This document shows positions 9,226-20,217 of a DNA stretch of 64,000 nt, in pieces. Under the pieces are notes generated by a model, which was not told the origin of the DNA, did no database searches, and saw only the letters and a program-made list of their open reading frames with translations. The DNA is from Pachypanchax playfairii. Its lineage: Eukaryota; Chordata; Actinopteri; Cyprinodontiformes; Aplocheilidae. Numbering within the stretch: position 1 is the stretch's first letter; each line of letters opens with the position of its first letter. The stretch is taken from NCBI GenBank assembly GCA_006937955.1, contig SSNP01000019.1:5320103-5384102 (forward strand), in the 5' to 3' direction. Position numbers and translations under genes: made by a program.

Positions 9226-10179
9226 TATATACGTATAAACCTATATATAGGAACCAGAAAGCACAGAGACTACATGAGGTAAAAAGAGGAGAAAAAAACT
9301 CCTCTCACGCAGCGCTCTCTTGTGGCACTATTTGAGATTAAAAAAAACACACCTCAGCGGGAAACAGATACGACGTAACACAGTGAGGGCATTAAGGAGC
9401 GTGAATGCAGCTATTACAGCTTCAACTCTTCTGGGAAGGCTGTCCACAAGGTTGAGGAGAGTGTTTATAGGAATTTTTGACCATTCTTCCAAAAGTGCAT
9501 TGGTGAGGTCACACACTGATGTTGGTCGAGACGGCCTGGCTCTCAGTCTCCGTTCCAATTCATCCCAAAGGTGTTCTATCGGGTTCAGGTCAGGACTCTG
9601 TGCAGGCCAGTCAAGTTCATCCACACCAGACTCTGTCATCCATGTTTTTATGAACCTTGCTTTGTGCACTGGTGCACAGTCATGTTGGAAGAGGAAGGGG
9701 CCCGCTCCAAACTGTTCCCACAAGGTTGGGAGCATGGAATTGTCCAAAATGCTTTGGTATTCTGAAGTTTGTAGCTCTGTAGCAATTGACTGTGCAGAAA
9801 GTCGGCGACCTCTTTGCACTATGCGCTTCAGCGTCCGCTGACCCCTCTCCGTCACTTTACGTGGTCTACCACTTCGTGGCTGAGTTGCTGTTGTTCCCAA
9901 ACGCTTCCATTTTGTTATAATAGAGCTGACAGTTGACTGTGGAATATTTAGGAGCGAGGAAATTTCACAACTGGATTTGTTGCACAGGTGGCATCCTATG
10001 ACAGTTCCACACTGGAATTCACTGAGCTCCTGAGAGCGGCCCATTCTTTCACAAATGTCTTGCTTCACAGTCTGCATGCCTAAGTGCTTGACTTTATACA
10101 TCTGTGGCCAGGCCAAGTGATTAGGACACCTGATTCTGATCATTTGAATGGGTGAGCGAATACTTTTGGTAATATAGTG
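9226..10179 (-). mobile_element. internally deleted Tc1-like element of a second family (Tc1-II)
   Basis: The right end GGTGAGCGAATACTTTTGG then TAATATAGTG at 10151-10179 is followed by TA and matches the terminal repeat type of a common fish Tc1 family. The body encodes a shortened transposase. The matching left terminal repeat was not found. Similarity to the family stops near 9410, and 9226-9410 is of unknown origin, so the left end is truncated or replaced. Confidence 0.8.
9409..10143 (-). pseudogene. Tc1-II transposase with internal deletion
   Basis: The minus-strand frame opens with about 30 residues of 5' sequence, then the family start MGRSQELSEF near 10042. A helix-turn-helix region follows (ISSLLNIPQSTVSSIITKW), then RSGRPRKVTERGQRTLKRI. 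At ELQTS the frame jumps directly to EYQSILDNSMLP, so roughly 120 residues of the usual catalytic core, including the first catalytic aspartate and the glycine-rich box, are gone. The second aspartate (FQHDCAPVH) and the glutamate (NPIEHLWDELE) remain at DD34E spacing. The frame stays open through the deletion, so a truncated protein with DNA-binding ability but no catalysis is conceivable. The tail after EAVIAA does not resemble the family. Confidence 0.85.
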
Positions 10180-10189
10180 TATATGTGTG

Positions 10190-11100
10190 TTAGAGGAATG
10201 TAAACACCATATCTGAGCAACGCTCTCAGATGATCACTCCCCAACACTAAGCCGAACCTACAGCTTCTCCAAGATGACACCCATCCTTCCAGTAAGATTC
10301 TAACCACATCATTTTGTGATCCAGATCCCCCAAACTTTTAGCCTGACGCGAGCAACCATGTTTGCGATATTGTCCATCTGACGAACAGATGGACGGTCCT
10401 TCATTGTCTTGGAATCCAAGTCCAAGCTAAGGCCTGTTGTGGTCTGACATGGGGTCAGACAGATCTTCCCTAGATTGATCCAGAGACCCAGCTTCTCTAA
10501 ATGAACAAGGAGGCGATCTGTATGCTGGACTGCGCACGCATTGGAGGGAGCAATGAGCAGCCAGTCATCCAGATATGGTAAAATATTTATTCCGTTGGCC
10601 TGTAAAGGAGCCGGGGCCACCTTTACTCATTGGATAAACACCCTTGGGCATAGGGAGAGTCCGAACGGGGGTACCCTGAATTGCCAATGACTGCCCCAAT
10701 AGATGAACCTGAGGAAGCCGATGGTCTGGGGCAATGGGGACATGTTAATAAGCATCTGTCAGGTCTATCGAGGTGAACCAGTCCCCCTCCACGATTGATC
10801 GAAGGACTTCTACTGTGGTAAGGATGTGTAAAGGCAAAATTTTCATGTAGCGATTTAACCCCTGTAGATCTAAGATGGGACAAAATCCACCAGTCTTTTT
10901 GGATGATGAGGAAGTATGTGGAATAGTAGCCCCTGAATTGCAGCAGGGGTTCAACCACTTCAATTGCACCTTTGGCTAGGTGGGCAGATACCTCCTGGTC
11001 CAGTGCTTGTTCTTTGGCTGGATTGCAGTCTCTGAAGCCCAGGGCTGCTGCACAGGCTAGTGGGGAGCCGCAGTAGAGTCCCTCGCTTGCCCCTGTTGAA
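10190..11100 (-). pseudogene. DIRS-like reverse transcriptase, decayed
   Basis: The minus-strand fragments in order are: ALDQEVSAHLAKGAIEVV (about 11015-10960, entering the domain), KKTGGFCPILDLQGLNRY (fingers), GDWFTSIDLTDAY (first catalytic Asp block, about 10780-10745), then INILPYLDDWLLIA with the YLDD catalytic box at about 10564-10575. HTDRLLVHLEKLGLWINLGK and the thumb-like segment follow. At least two frameshifts separate the blocks. The catalytic aspartates are retained, but the gene is broken. The sequence is interrupted near 10180 by Tc1-II and continues as RNase H at 5808. Confidence 0.85.
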
Positions 11101-12484
11101 AATAACGTCCCTCAGAAGCCTAATCCCTCCATGGCGGGGCGAACACTAGGACCGGCGGCCCGATGTCTCATCCTATGAGATGGCAAAGAGGGGGGCATAA
11201 CACGACTGAGGCTAGCAAGCTGCTGCCTAGTTTTTTGAGCTTGCATAGTCCTTTCTAGAGCCTCAAGGGCAGCCGAACCAAACATCTGCCCAGGCTCCAC
11301 AGGCACACAGTGGTGGGTCCTTCAGCAAGACTCAGCCAGGGTGGACTAAGCAAGCCAAACTTGTCAGCGAGCTTGAACCAGGTAAGACATGACTCGTCCA
11401 AGATCCCTCGTCATCCAGGGGGAAGCTTGCAGTGCCACATCACAGGAAGAGCTAGCAGCGGCAGTGCCCTCAACCTCTTGAAGGGAGGCAGACAGGGCAA
11501 ATAGGAGGTGTGCCAGTGAATTACCCAAGCCACCAGCTTGAGCACCAGTATTATATGCTATATTTAAAAACTCGCCCGTAACAAAATTGTGGTCGTGGGC
11601 ATCGAAACATCCCAGCACAGGGCTTCCTCAGGGGACACAATCAAGAACGCAATAGCAGGCTCAACAGCAGGCTTGCAATCCAGATCTACCATAGCTGCAT
11701 TCTGCATTGTGGCTAACACCCTGCCATCAGCAGAAAGTTGCAATAAAGTCCTGGGATCCCTCCAGCAGGCGTGTAGCTCCCTCAGATAATCCTGAGATGG
11801 AGGAACAGAAAATGGCATAGGAGTCCGTCCACGGCAAGAAAAGGCACTGTCTGAACCAGACTAATCAGACTGCGGGATGTCCAGCCGCAGGCGACTTAGG
11901 GCATCGCGGATCACATCCTGCATAGAGCCATCATTCCCATCACTCTAGGATGACGCGAGAGAACCCAATTCAGAGGGCCAGGAGGACCAATCCTCATCCT
12001 CCTCACAGAAATGAGAGGCAGATGCTGCAAAGGAGAGAACATCCTCCTCACCAGCAAGGTCAGGCTTGGAGGGTGACAGAAGATTCCAGGTGGTGAACCC
12101 GAAAAAAATTCCTCATCATGTCCAGTTCAGCAGACAACTGTTCCACTCTAGAGGATAGCCCCGCATTTGATTTTGATTTGACTTTCCTCTTCTTTGAAGG
12201 AGCCTCAGTCCCAGCTGGATCAGAGGGGTGCTTCGAGAGTCTAGGCGCTGGAGGCATTACCTGTCCTGAGGGTGGGAGATCAGCCGTTTCTGCCGACGAC
12301 AACAGCGCCAGTCTTGCTATTCTGACAGCCCTTTTCAGGTAACTACAATTTATGCATGTGTTTTCTGACAGTGTTCCCTCAGGTGGTCCACACCAAGACA
12401 GGCAGGGCACAGGTCATGCCCATCCTCAGCCTGAAGTGAAGCCCTACATGTCACACAGCAGTGGGAGCCGCCCATGTGTGCCAT
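11100..12484 (-). pseudogene. DIRS-like gag, decayed
   Basis: It starts at the ATG at 12484 with a short cysteine-rich head (GGSHCCVTCRASLQ then DGHDLCPACLGVDHL), the usual beginning of fish DIRS gag. After a frame change come a basic stretch (SKKRKVKSKS near 12170) and VEQLSAELDMMRNFF. A later stretch contains DPRTLLQLSADGRVLATMQN and MTRDLGRVMSYLVQAR, then EPGQMFGSAALEALERTMQA near 11290. Order and content fit a DIRS structural protein of about 450 residues. Several frameshifts and stops break it, so no functional product is expected. Confidence 0.75.
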
Positions 12485-12489
12485 GCGCC

Positions 12490-13047
12490 ACTGAACAGTG
12501 TATAGACACCAACAGAGTGCGGTAGCTGCTCGAAGAGCGAGAGTGTGATCCCTGCCTTCACCAATAAGACTACAGCCGTATCTGTGTCACAATTCTGGAA
12601 ATCAAGTACTGGAAGAGGGGGCTTTCACACTGCCGTCCCCTAGTACACTGCAAAAGGTAGAAAACAAGAGAAAAACAAGAGAATACAAATCTGAGAGGTT
12701 AACACCCCTAGCTAATCCACTACAGAAGTAGAAAAGCAACCAAAATAACTGGAAGCAGGTGCGCAAACGCTGCCTTCATCAGAATACAACCACATGTACA
12801 GAGGTTAATATTGTCAGCTTGTGTACTACAAAAAGTAGAGAAATAAATAAAGAAACATAATTACCTGGCAGTAGGGGTGCTGATGCTACCGTCACCAGGC
12901 AATACAACAAACAAAAGAGGCTAACGCTGTTAGCTAGTACACTTACCCAAAATAGCAAGCAAACAATGAATGAAAGCGGCGCCCACCAACTACAAACACC
13001 CAGTTGGGGGACAGGGCGCGGACGCTACCGTGACGACCTCAAGGCTT
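12490..13047 (-). repeat. 5' non-coding region of DIRS copy 2
   Basis: Homologous to the first ~750 bases of the window, with degenerate ~105-bp units (GAGGTTAACA, GAGGTTAATA and GAGGCTAACG at about 12696, 12804 and 12919). Homology ends near 13047, where satellite-like sequence begins. The last ~200 bases seen in copy 1 are missing. Confidence 0.65.
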
Positions 13048-13200
13048 GTGTGAGGGATTTCTTCACATCAGGTTGTGTCTGAGAAATCAGATAATTAGAT
13101 GTAAAAAGGGTGCAAACACACGTATGTATACATTTTTCTTTTATTTCAGGTTCAAAGCTCAAGTCCAATTATAGTTCTGGAATCAATTCATATACACAAA
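13048..13200 (+). repeat. degenerate satellite fragment
   Basis: GTGTCTGAGAAATCAGATAA, then a run resembling the satellite spacer (compare 2463-2510), followed by TTTATTTCAGGTTCAAA, an eroded copy of the module acceptor. This shows that the satellite once continued on the far side of the DIRS element. Confidence 0.55.
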
Positions 13201-15045
13201 ACAATCTCTTTGTAATATTAGTGTTACTTTATGTTCAAGTTGCAACAAAATTATTTGTGTTATGTTGATTTCTGTCAAAGTGATGAGTCATTTTAGAGAG
13301 GGCTTAAGAGCCAAATGTGGCCTCAGAGCTGCAGTTTGAAGACCCCCTAGTCTAGAGTCTCAAACTGGTCCAGACCTGGATGGTGTTTTTAACTATAACA
13401 CGTTCTGGTCTCTTTCTGAAGATTATAACATCAGGAGATCGTTCCGTGTCTCCAGCCAACACAGTTTGTCATCTGAGAATTTCAGTCTCAGCTGTACATT
13501 TGCATTCTGACTCTGTCCTGTCAGAATGCTGGTCCAGTTGTACCCTGAAGAACTGTTCTCCCAGTGAGACAGAGCATGAATAATTAAAGAACAAGCTCAG
13601 GATGAGGCTAATCATGAGGTGATGTTGATGCAGCATCTCATGTCATGCTTTAAGAAATGTATTGAGCCAGAAGAAGAAAAATTCTTCAAGCCAAAAAAAA
13701 AAAAATCAGTGAGAAATGTTGCTACCTTCAGGTATTTTATAGAGCTTAAAGTTAGTGATTTCTGTCACCTTTGGCTCCATCCTGTCTCATTCTAAATCCA
13801 CACAGCTGAACCAGTCTAAGCCATAATAGAGAAAATGAGCTGGACGGGATATTAATGCAAGTCTTACTTTCTTTACTGAATTTAGTGGATTTTAATAAAG
13901 CTATTAAGATCAGTTGTTAAAGGAGCAGACAGGCAGCTACATTTGATGAATATAAATGATCAGCCAGCGTATGAATAGGAAGTTAATACCTGAGCAAAGT
14001 GACATTAAGTCAGAAATAGACATTGAGATTTGGTTATTTTTTTAATGAGTCACAGATTGAATGAACATCTCACATTTTGTCCTCTGGAAGTTTTATTCTG
14101 TCGTGATATTTAGAAGATGATTAAGAGCAGTCGAAGCATGGATCCCCCTCCCCCCATTAATGTTACCATTAGCTGGTTCCACACTGACCACAAGCTTTTC
14201 CCCAGCCAATTTAAAGTTACAGACGATCCATTTAAAACTCTCACAAAGTCTTGCCCTGCAACCCTCTAGTGTGGAACGCAGGGTTTCTGATTAAGCGGCT
14301 GCAGCGGTTAGTGATTTCACCCCGCAGAAATCTATTTTTTACAAAATAAATAAATAAATAAAGGATGGATTGAGTTAGTGGCCAAGTTTAATGATATGCC
14401 GGAAATTCTTTCAGGAAAAAAAGATGCAGCATCTCTGAACCGATCAGGAGATTGATTACCACAGAGAAAATCCTGAAAAGTTTGAAAATTTGCAAAAGCA
14501 CTGGGAAACAAAATCCCTCCAGCGGGTCAGTTATGTAAACGGAGTTTGTTTTAAATGCTTGCAAAGCTGTAAAATTGTGTATAAGAACATAAAACAATGT
14601 TTAATTATCAGCAGGGCTGCATCATATTAGAAATAAAATAAAAATATATATTTACTTTTTTTTTTGCTTTACCATCTGAGACACTAGTTTCCAGAGCACG
14701 ACAGCGAAGCTCTTTTTGATTGTTGATGCATTTGGAAAATATCAACTTTATTCAAACAGATATATTTGCGGGAAAAAAAAATTCTACCAAAATACCCCAA
14801 ATGCATTTTAAATTCTCTTAGGGAAAAAAAAAACAGTCATTATTATATATTCAAAAGTGTTCACTTATCAAAAGGTTTGTTGTGTTCTTAATGGCATTTA
14901 TGTCAACTTGCACTTTTGCAAGATGTTTTATAAAACAATCATTTAAAACTAGAACTATTTCAGTGGAAATGTTGAAGCTATACCCAACATAAACTTTGTG
15001 ACAATCTAAAAAACTTACCTAAAAATATGACAACAATAAAGATTG
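13201..15045. other. non-coding, AT-rich
   Basis: No gene or recognisable repeat family. It contains short poly-A tracts and a 10-base inverted pair (GTTCCACACT near 14175, AGTGTGGAAC near 14270). Open frames are short and have no family resemblance. Confidence 0.6.
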
Positions 15046-15122
15046 AAAGAAAGGTTAAAGCAACTGCCAGTGGCTCATTAAGGTCACCGTGGTAACATCA
15101 TACCCTGAAAGCAAACTTAATG
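15046..15122 (+). promoter_or_regulatory. CAGTGG/X-box composite element, copy 1
   Basis: GTTAAAGCAACTGCCAGTGG is followed 9 bases on by GTCACCGTGGTAAC (15083-15096), a fit to the RFX X-box pattern GTYRCC-N2-RGYAAC. The ~75-bp segment is present inverted at 18306-18390. Function is inferred from the motif only; it could equally be part of an old repeat. Confidence 0.45.
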
Positions 15123-15129
15123 AGAGCAA

Positions 15130-17640
15130 GACAGGGAAGCAGACACAAAAGTATGTCTTAGTTTTTTGCTGCACAAAAACTATAAGTCGTATTAAAAAAC
15201 ACCTTGGGTGTTCACTCTTTGTACTCTGAGGATTTAAAAGGCCTACTGCAGTTAGAGATACACCGGGTGAAAGAAGACAAAAATACCAAAGTTTTAGTGC
15301 TCAGTTTGTAAACGTGCTCATTTATAATAGTAAGTTATTTGCTAAAGACCTTAAGATTTTCTGCATTTTAGAAGTTACTGCGACATCATCAACTGTTGAA
15401 CGTTTTGTGGAAAAATGATCCCAAAACCATAAAGCCTAAACGAACTATATAAAAACTTTATAAAATATTAGAAAAAAGGTCAAAATTTCTTTTCCATGTT
15501 TAAACTTTGAATAACATTTCTACAGTGATGCTCCAAAGAGGGCTGGTTTCCCACCGGTTTCACCTAAATCCCTTTGTTGTCTGAGGGGAAAATCAGGTGC
15601 AGTTTGTTGGTAAATGTGTCTGTTGTACAATGTACTGACCTCAGAAGTCAAAGCACATTATTCCCAGTTGAATCCCAAAAGAAAATATATGGACGTGACA
15701 ATTCAAAACAATGATACTTAGATTTACAGCTGGATCAAGCGAAGCTACTTTAAGAAAATTACAGTCATGCTACAGTCGCATTTGTGTCATGTCAAAATTC
15801 TAAACAGTGGTGAACTCTTGCTTAAAATTTGAACTGCAGTCATTAATCTTCTCCACTAGGAGGCAGTAAAAGATAACTCAAAGCTTCACGTGACACTGAT
15901 GATTATACCAGACCATAATTAAATAGTTCAAAGTTAAATATTGGTTTCTAAACAAGCCAAATAAAACTTTAAACATACCTTGTTCTTGTTGGGATTTAAA
16001 AGAGGTAAACAAGTGTATTTTCTGGTTGGAGAGGTTGAGTGATCTCCCTGTGGGAGCCTTTAGTGAGTCTCTGCTTCTCACTCCTACCTGTGATTACAAC
16101 CCCAAAGCTGTGTCAACTGCAGCATCACATCACAATCTCACGCCTCCCTTCAGCAACATCAGCTTTTCACAGCAGATCTCATAAAAAAAAGAAAGCAGCC
16201 CTCCTGCTGACCAGTGAACCCTGAGCTGTAAACAGCATTAAAAAAGACCCCAACTACCTGTGATGCTGATTGAAGTGTATTTTTTGGCCCCGCTTTCAGT
16301 TTGAGGGAAGAACAAAGCACAGTGTGTGCTTTTTACTTTATATTTTATACATGAAATGTGTTGCAGCTCCAGTTTAATGGCCATGAAGAGAAGTTGAACT
16401 TGATCACTGGGGTACTTTTGCTGTTCCAGCAGATTCTCCTCTTTCACCCCTCAGCTTTGAATTATTCTCCCCTTGTTGCTGCCAAGGTCTTAAAGTGTAA
16501 TTCAGCGGTCTTCAGAGTGTGCTTGTGTATATTTACAGGTGAGTCAGGGTCAGTGGCATCATATTCTGTTCTCCCTGGAAGCTGTTAAAGGGTCAGAGAC
16601 CCTTGTGTGGGTGGGTGTGCGTGTGTGTTTTTAAAGCCTTGACTGTCCTCCCATTAGCTTCTGGTGTTTTATTCTCCTGAAAATAACATCGAATGTTGTT
16701 AATACTTAATATAAAATCAGTTTAACTACATTTTTCTGAGCTTTGGGTTATTAACACAAGAGATTAATTAAAATTGTCCATTTGTAACCCTTGGAGTTGT
16801 AATTCCTTCTTCAGCCTGTAGAGTGCAGTGTTGAGACGTTCCTGCAGTGGGTTCAGTCTCAATCAGTGCTTGCTGGCAGGAGCTGATGTGTTAGGAACAG
16901 AAGGTGTTGTATATCCTGCACAGCTCTGTAAACCAAGGCTGATAACATCCCCGACCATCCCGCGTCTCCTCTCCTCACCCTCAGTGTCAGTTCACTCTCT
17001 TCTCCACGCTTCTCAGTAATTGCCTGGCTCTTACTCTGACGACCCATCGCCCCCCCCCCCCACTCATCCCAGCCCTTTTCACCCTCCCTTTGATACTCTT
17101 CATGCTCTCCCCTTTTCTCTTGACAAGATTTTGCAAACAGCTGATAGGGAAGCAGAAAGGGGAACAGCTCTGAGTTTTAATGGGGCTCCCTGATAATCTT
17201 TTATCTGACAGCCCATCGAGGGAAACCGTGTTGCTCACATTCTTCTCGTTCAGGGATCATTCAGCAGGTTGAATTGGACTATAAAAGTCCCCAGTAATAT
17301 GTGACTGCAGCATATGGTCTGTGTACATGCATAACAGCACAGCTAGTGGTGCAGCACCAACATCTATAGATGTTATATTGCAGTGGAAGAGGGACAGAAC
17401 AAAAAGTCTCACCACACTGTAATGACAGTAAGTGAGAAGACCATACTTGGACCTTCATGACACATTTTTTTATTAATAATACTCCAGAATAACTGTGAAG
17501 TTCTAAAAAAGAGAGAGAAACTAAAAAGTAATATTACATTCCCAACGCCAAGAAAGCAGGCTGTGTAAAATATGATGATTTTCCTATCTCATCAAACCCT
17601 ATTTTATTCCAGTAAAACAAGAACATCTGAAATGGTAGCT
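15130..17640. other. non-coding, AT-rich
   Basis: No gene or clear transposon. There is a short C-run at 17051-17061. The open frames here are under 85 codons, without domains or splice context. Confidence 0.6.
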
Positions 17641-17643
17641 AGT

Positions 17644-17930
17644 AATGGTAAATGGCGTGTACTTGTATAGCGCTTTACTCAGGTCCTACTACCCCCCAAA
17701 GCGCTTCACCCTACAGTCTGTCATTCACACACACTCACATGTTTGGTGGTGATAAATTACACAAATGTTGTAGCCACAGCTGTCCTGGGACACACACTGA
17801 CAGAGGCAAAGTGGGTTAAGTGTCTTGCCCAAGGACACAACGGCCAGGTGATCTTTTTTCTCCAGGCGGAGCGGGTAGTGACCTTCCGGTTACTAGACGA
17901 CCCGCTCTACCACGGCCGCCCTATGACATA
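17644..17930. repeat. common teleost interspersed repeat (TATAGCGC type)
   Basis: GGTAAATGGCGTGTACTTG, TATAGCGCTTTACTCAGG, GTGTCTTGCCCAAGGACACA and CTACCACGGCCGCCCTA are in the order found in a widely dispersed short repeat of fish genomes. No coding capacity. I do not assign a class with confidence. Confidence 0.65.
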
Positions 17931-17934
17931 GAAA

Positions 17935-18300
17935 TGAGATAGTTTACCAATTCCTTCACTTACTGTGTCTTGTGTCTGTGTACTATGACTATCACGTTTT
18001 TTTATCTTCACATCTGTGTATATTATTCACATATTGTAATTACATTGTTTTGCTGGAGTAATGTGCAATTCGTACAACAGCAACGGTGAATCATGTGATC
18101 TCCATGTGAATCATGGAGCAGCATAAACATATAAAATGTATCAATGTAAGTGACCCATGAAGTGTCAGTTGTAACAAAGGGGAGCATGTGCACGTATGAG
18201 AGCCGACGCTTGCTATCTAGTATGCTATCATGGAAGAAGAGGGGCGGGACTTAACGGTGCAACACATTCCCAAAAGAGGGGAAACTCTGGATTGCAGCTG
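17935..18300. other. non-coding
   Basis: Nothing recognised, apart from AACTCTGGATTGCAG at about 18284-18298, which resembles a short piece of the satellite (compare 1073). Confidence 0.5.
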
Positions 18301-18305
18301 TAAGT

Positions 18306-18390
18306 TTTCTTTCAGGTTGTAAGAGACACAGGTGTGAGGTTGTTACCATGGTAATCTGAATGAGCCACTGGCAGCTGCCTTAACATTTCT
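18306..18390 (-). promoter_or_regulatory. CAGCTG/X-box composite element, copy 2 (inverted)
   Basis: On the minus strand: GTTAAGGCAGCTGCCAGTGG, then 9 bases, then ATTACCATGGTAAC (18342-18355), one mismatch from the X-box. It aligns with 15046-15122 including the CTGAAAG tail. Confidence 0.45.
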
Positions 18391-18399
18391 TTTGAACTT

Positions 18400-20170
18400 A
18401 GACATCAGAACACAGAATTTCATTTGGAATTGTAAGTTATTGTTTTATAAAAGTCCGAACAGAGAAAAAAAACACTCCAAGCAAACTACCAAACTGTATG
18501 AAGCACAGAGCCTGGAGACTTGCAGTTCTGCATGCGTTTTCACTGCAGCATTTAACCCAGCTGACGTTGCCATATGGAGAAAGACGACTGTTAAACAGAT
18601 CAGCTGTTTTACATTAGAATGATCACTGACATGAGCAGACCAGTTATTTTTTATTTGGTCAACATTAATTCTCTTATAAAAATCATTTCAGGCAAATCTT
18701 AAAGAATTAAGCAACTGGTAAATGCTAGTTTTCAAGCAGTAATCTAGAAATCAATTCTTATAGAATATTGTAAAGGAGAAAGACTAGATGAATCTGCCTC
18801 TTCTTCAGAACATGCACACTGACAAAAATGACAAAATCTCTTATTAAGAAAGTAGGGGAAACATTTTGGACGGATCTTTTGGTCCAGGTTTTCCTGGAGC
18901 TCTGAGACATTCACTATCTACAAGTCACGGGCTTTGAGATCAGTCAGTCCACTGCTGGTTGAAATTAAAGTGTGGAAACCAAGATCCGTGTCATCCCGAA
19001 ACTCGTTTCATTAAAGAGAAACTAACAAGCGTGGCATTCACAGGTATCTGCCTGTTAGACGGCAGCAGAGAGTTCTGAGAGGGTTTGACATCAAACACGT
19101 AATTGGCGATGGCTGTATGCTGTCTGTGAGCAGATGCAGGGTGAGATTCCACAGGAGTTGTGCTGTTCACATGTCTCCTTGGTGTAATGATAATCTGCGT
19201 GTGTGTGTCAGACAAACAATGGCTGCAGAGAAGCGGAAATGGAGAGAGAGGAACGCACACTGGAGAGGAAATTATCTGCACAGGAAGGCAGATGCCAGCT
19301 TTTCAACACAGAGATTGCATTTTGATTAAAACAAATACATCTTCGATTTAACTGTTTTTTTATGCTTTGACTTGGTGTGGATGAAGAAAATATCTATGTG
19401 GACTAAAAAGCTACAGGGTGCATGACCTGTTCACTCAAAGACTCACACTGGCATACAGTTATATTTGTCTTTATTCTAAGCCCTGGATGTTGGATGTAGA
19501 GGGTTTTTTGTGACTCCTCCCTCTGTCATGAGACACGATCATTGGCACCTCAAGCTCGGCTCATACGTGCTTCAAACCCAGCAAGTGAAGTTAGGAACAG
19601 GACCTGAGGAGCCTGAAGGTGGCAGCATTTAGAGTTAATGAGACTCTGCAGGGAAATATTAGTTGCTGTCCTGTGTTTTACTCCCTAAAGGTGAACGAAA
19701 AGTTCACCTGCACTTTGGGGAGTTTTTCTTGACTTAGTGACTTCAGCTCAGGAGATCTCTGTCAGACAGCACAATCTGGTTGGAGGGATTTTCTTATCAA
19801 ATGAAAACTTCTGTTGCTCCTGTAAAGGAGCTTAAAAACCAAAACCAGAGGAAACTGCATTGTTTACATTTTAAGTTCAAATATTAAATGATCTTTTTAA
19901 TTTTCTGATTTCTGAGCTCCTGTTGCTGCTCTGAAATAAAAGCCTGTTTGCATGTTCACACCCATCAGTTCTGTCACTCATTTCATCTTTATGAAACCAG
20001 AAGAAAGTATCCGATGTGAGAGTTCAAAGATTCGAATGGCTCTTTAAGGGATTTTTTGGTCGTTATTAGAAAAAGGTTCAAGTTGTCATTAATGTGAAAT
20101 AGCTGCAGCGATCTGCTGTTGAAATGAGCATATGTCCTGGGGGGAATTACCATGGGTATCTGACTGTCTG
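18400..20170. other. non-coding, AT-rich
   Basis: No gene or clear repeat was recognised. Small open frames on both strands near 19000-19350 lack family resemblance. Confidence 0.6.
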
Positions 20171-20177
20171 CTCGCTG

Positions 20178-20217
20178 ATTAGGCAGCTGCCACTAGAGGC
20201 CTTGTTGCCACGGTAAC
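20178..20217 (+). promoter_or_regulatory. CAGCTG/X-box composite element, copy 3
   Basis: GATTAGGCAGCTGCCACTAG, then GTTGCCACGGTAAC (20204-20217), a perfect fit to the palindromic X-box pattern. Same order and near-identical spacing as copies 1 and 2. Confidence 0.5.

Larger units (their letters stand above)
4889..13047 (-). mobile_element. DIRS-like retroelement, decayed and interrupted (copy 2)
   Basis: Read on the minus strand, the order is: 5' GC-rich region (13047-12490), gag (12484 to about 11100), reverse transcriptase (about 11100-10190), then RNase H and the following linker (5808 to about 4889). Similarity to fish DIRS proteins is recognised from motifs: a C-x2-C/C-x2-C gag start, YLDD in the RT, and the ACLTGWGAVW and SDNTSVVYHINHQGG blocks of the RNase H. 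Tc1 elements split it between RT and RNase H. The tyrosine recombinase that would confirm the DIRS order is absent, because the 3' end stops in satellite at 4888. Frameshifts and stops make it non-functional. Confidence 0.8.

Noticed and set aside
14173..14280. Inverted GTTCCACACT/AGTGTGGAAC pair as a transposon boundary
   Set aside because: Only 10 bases, with no target duplication and no second copy in the window.
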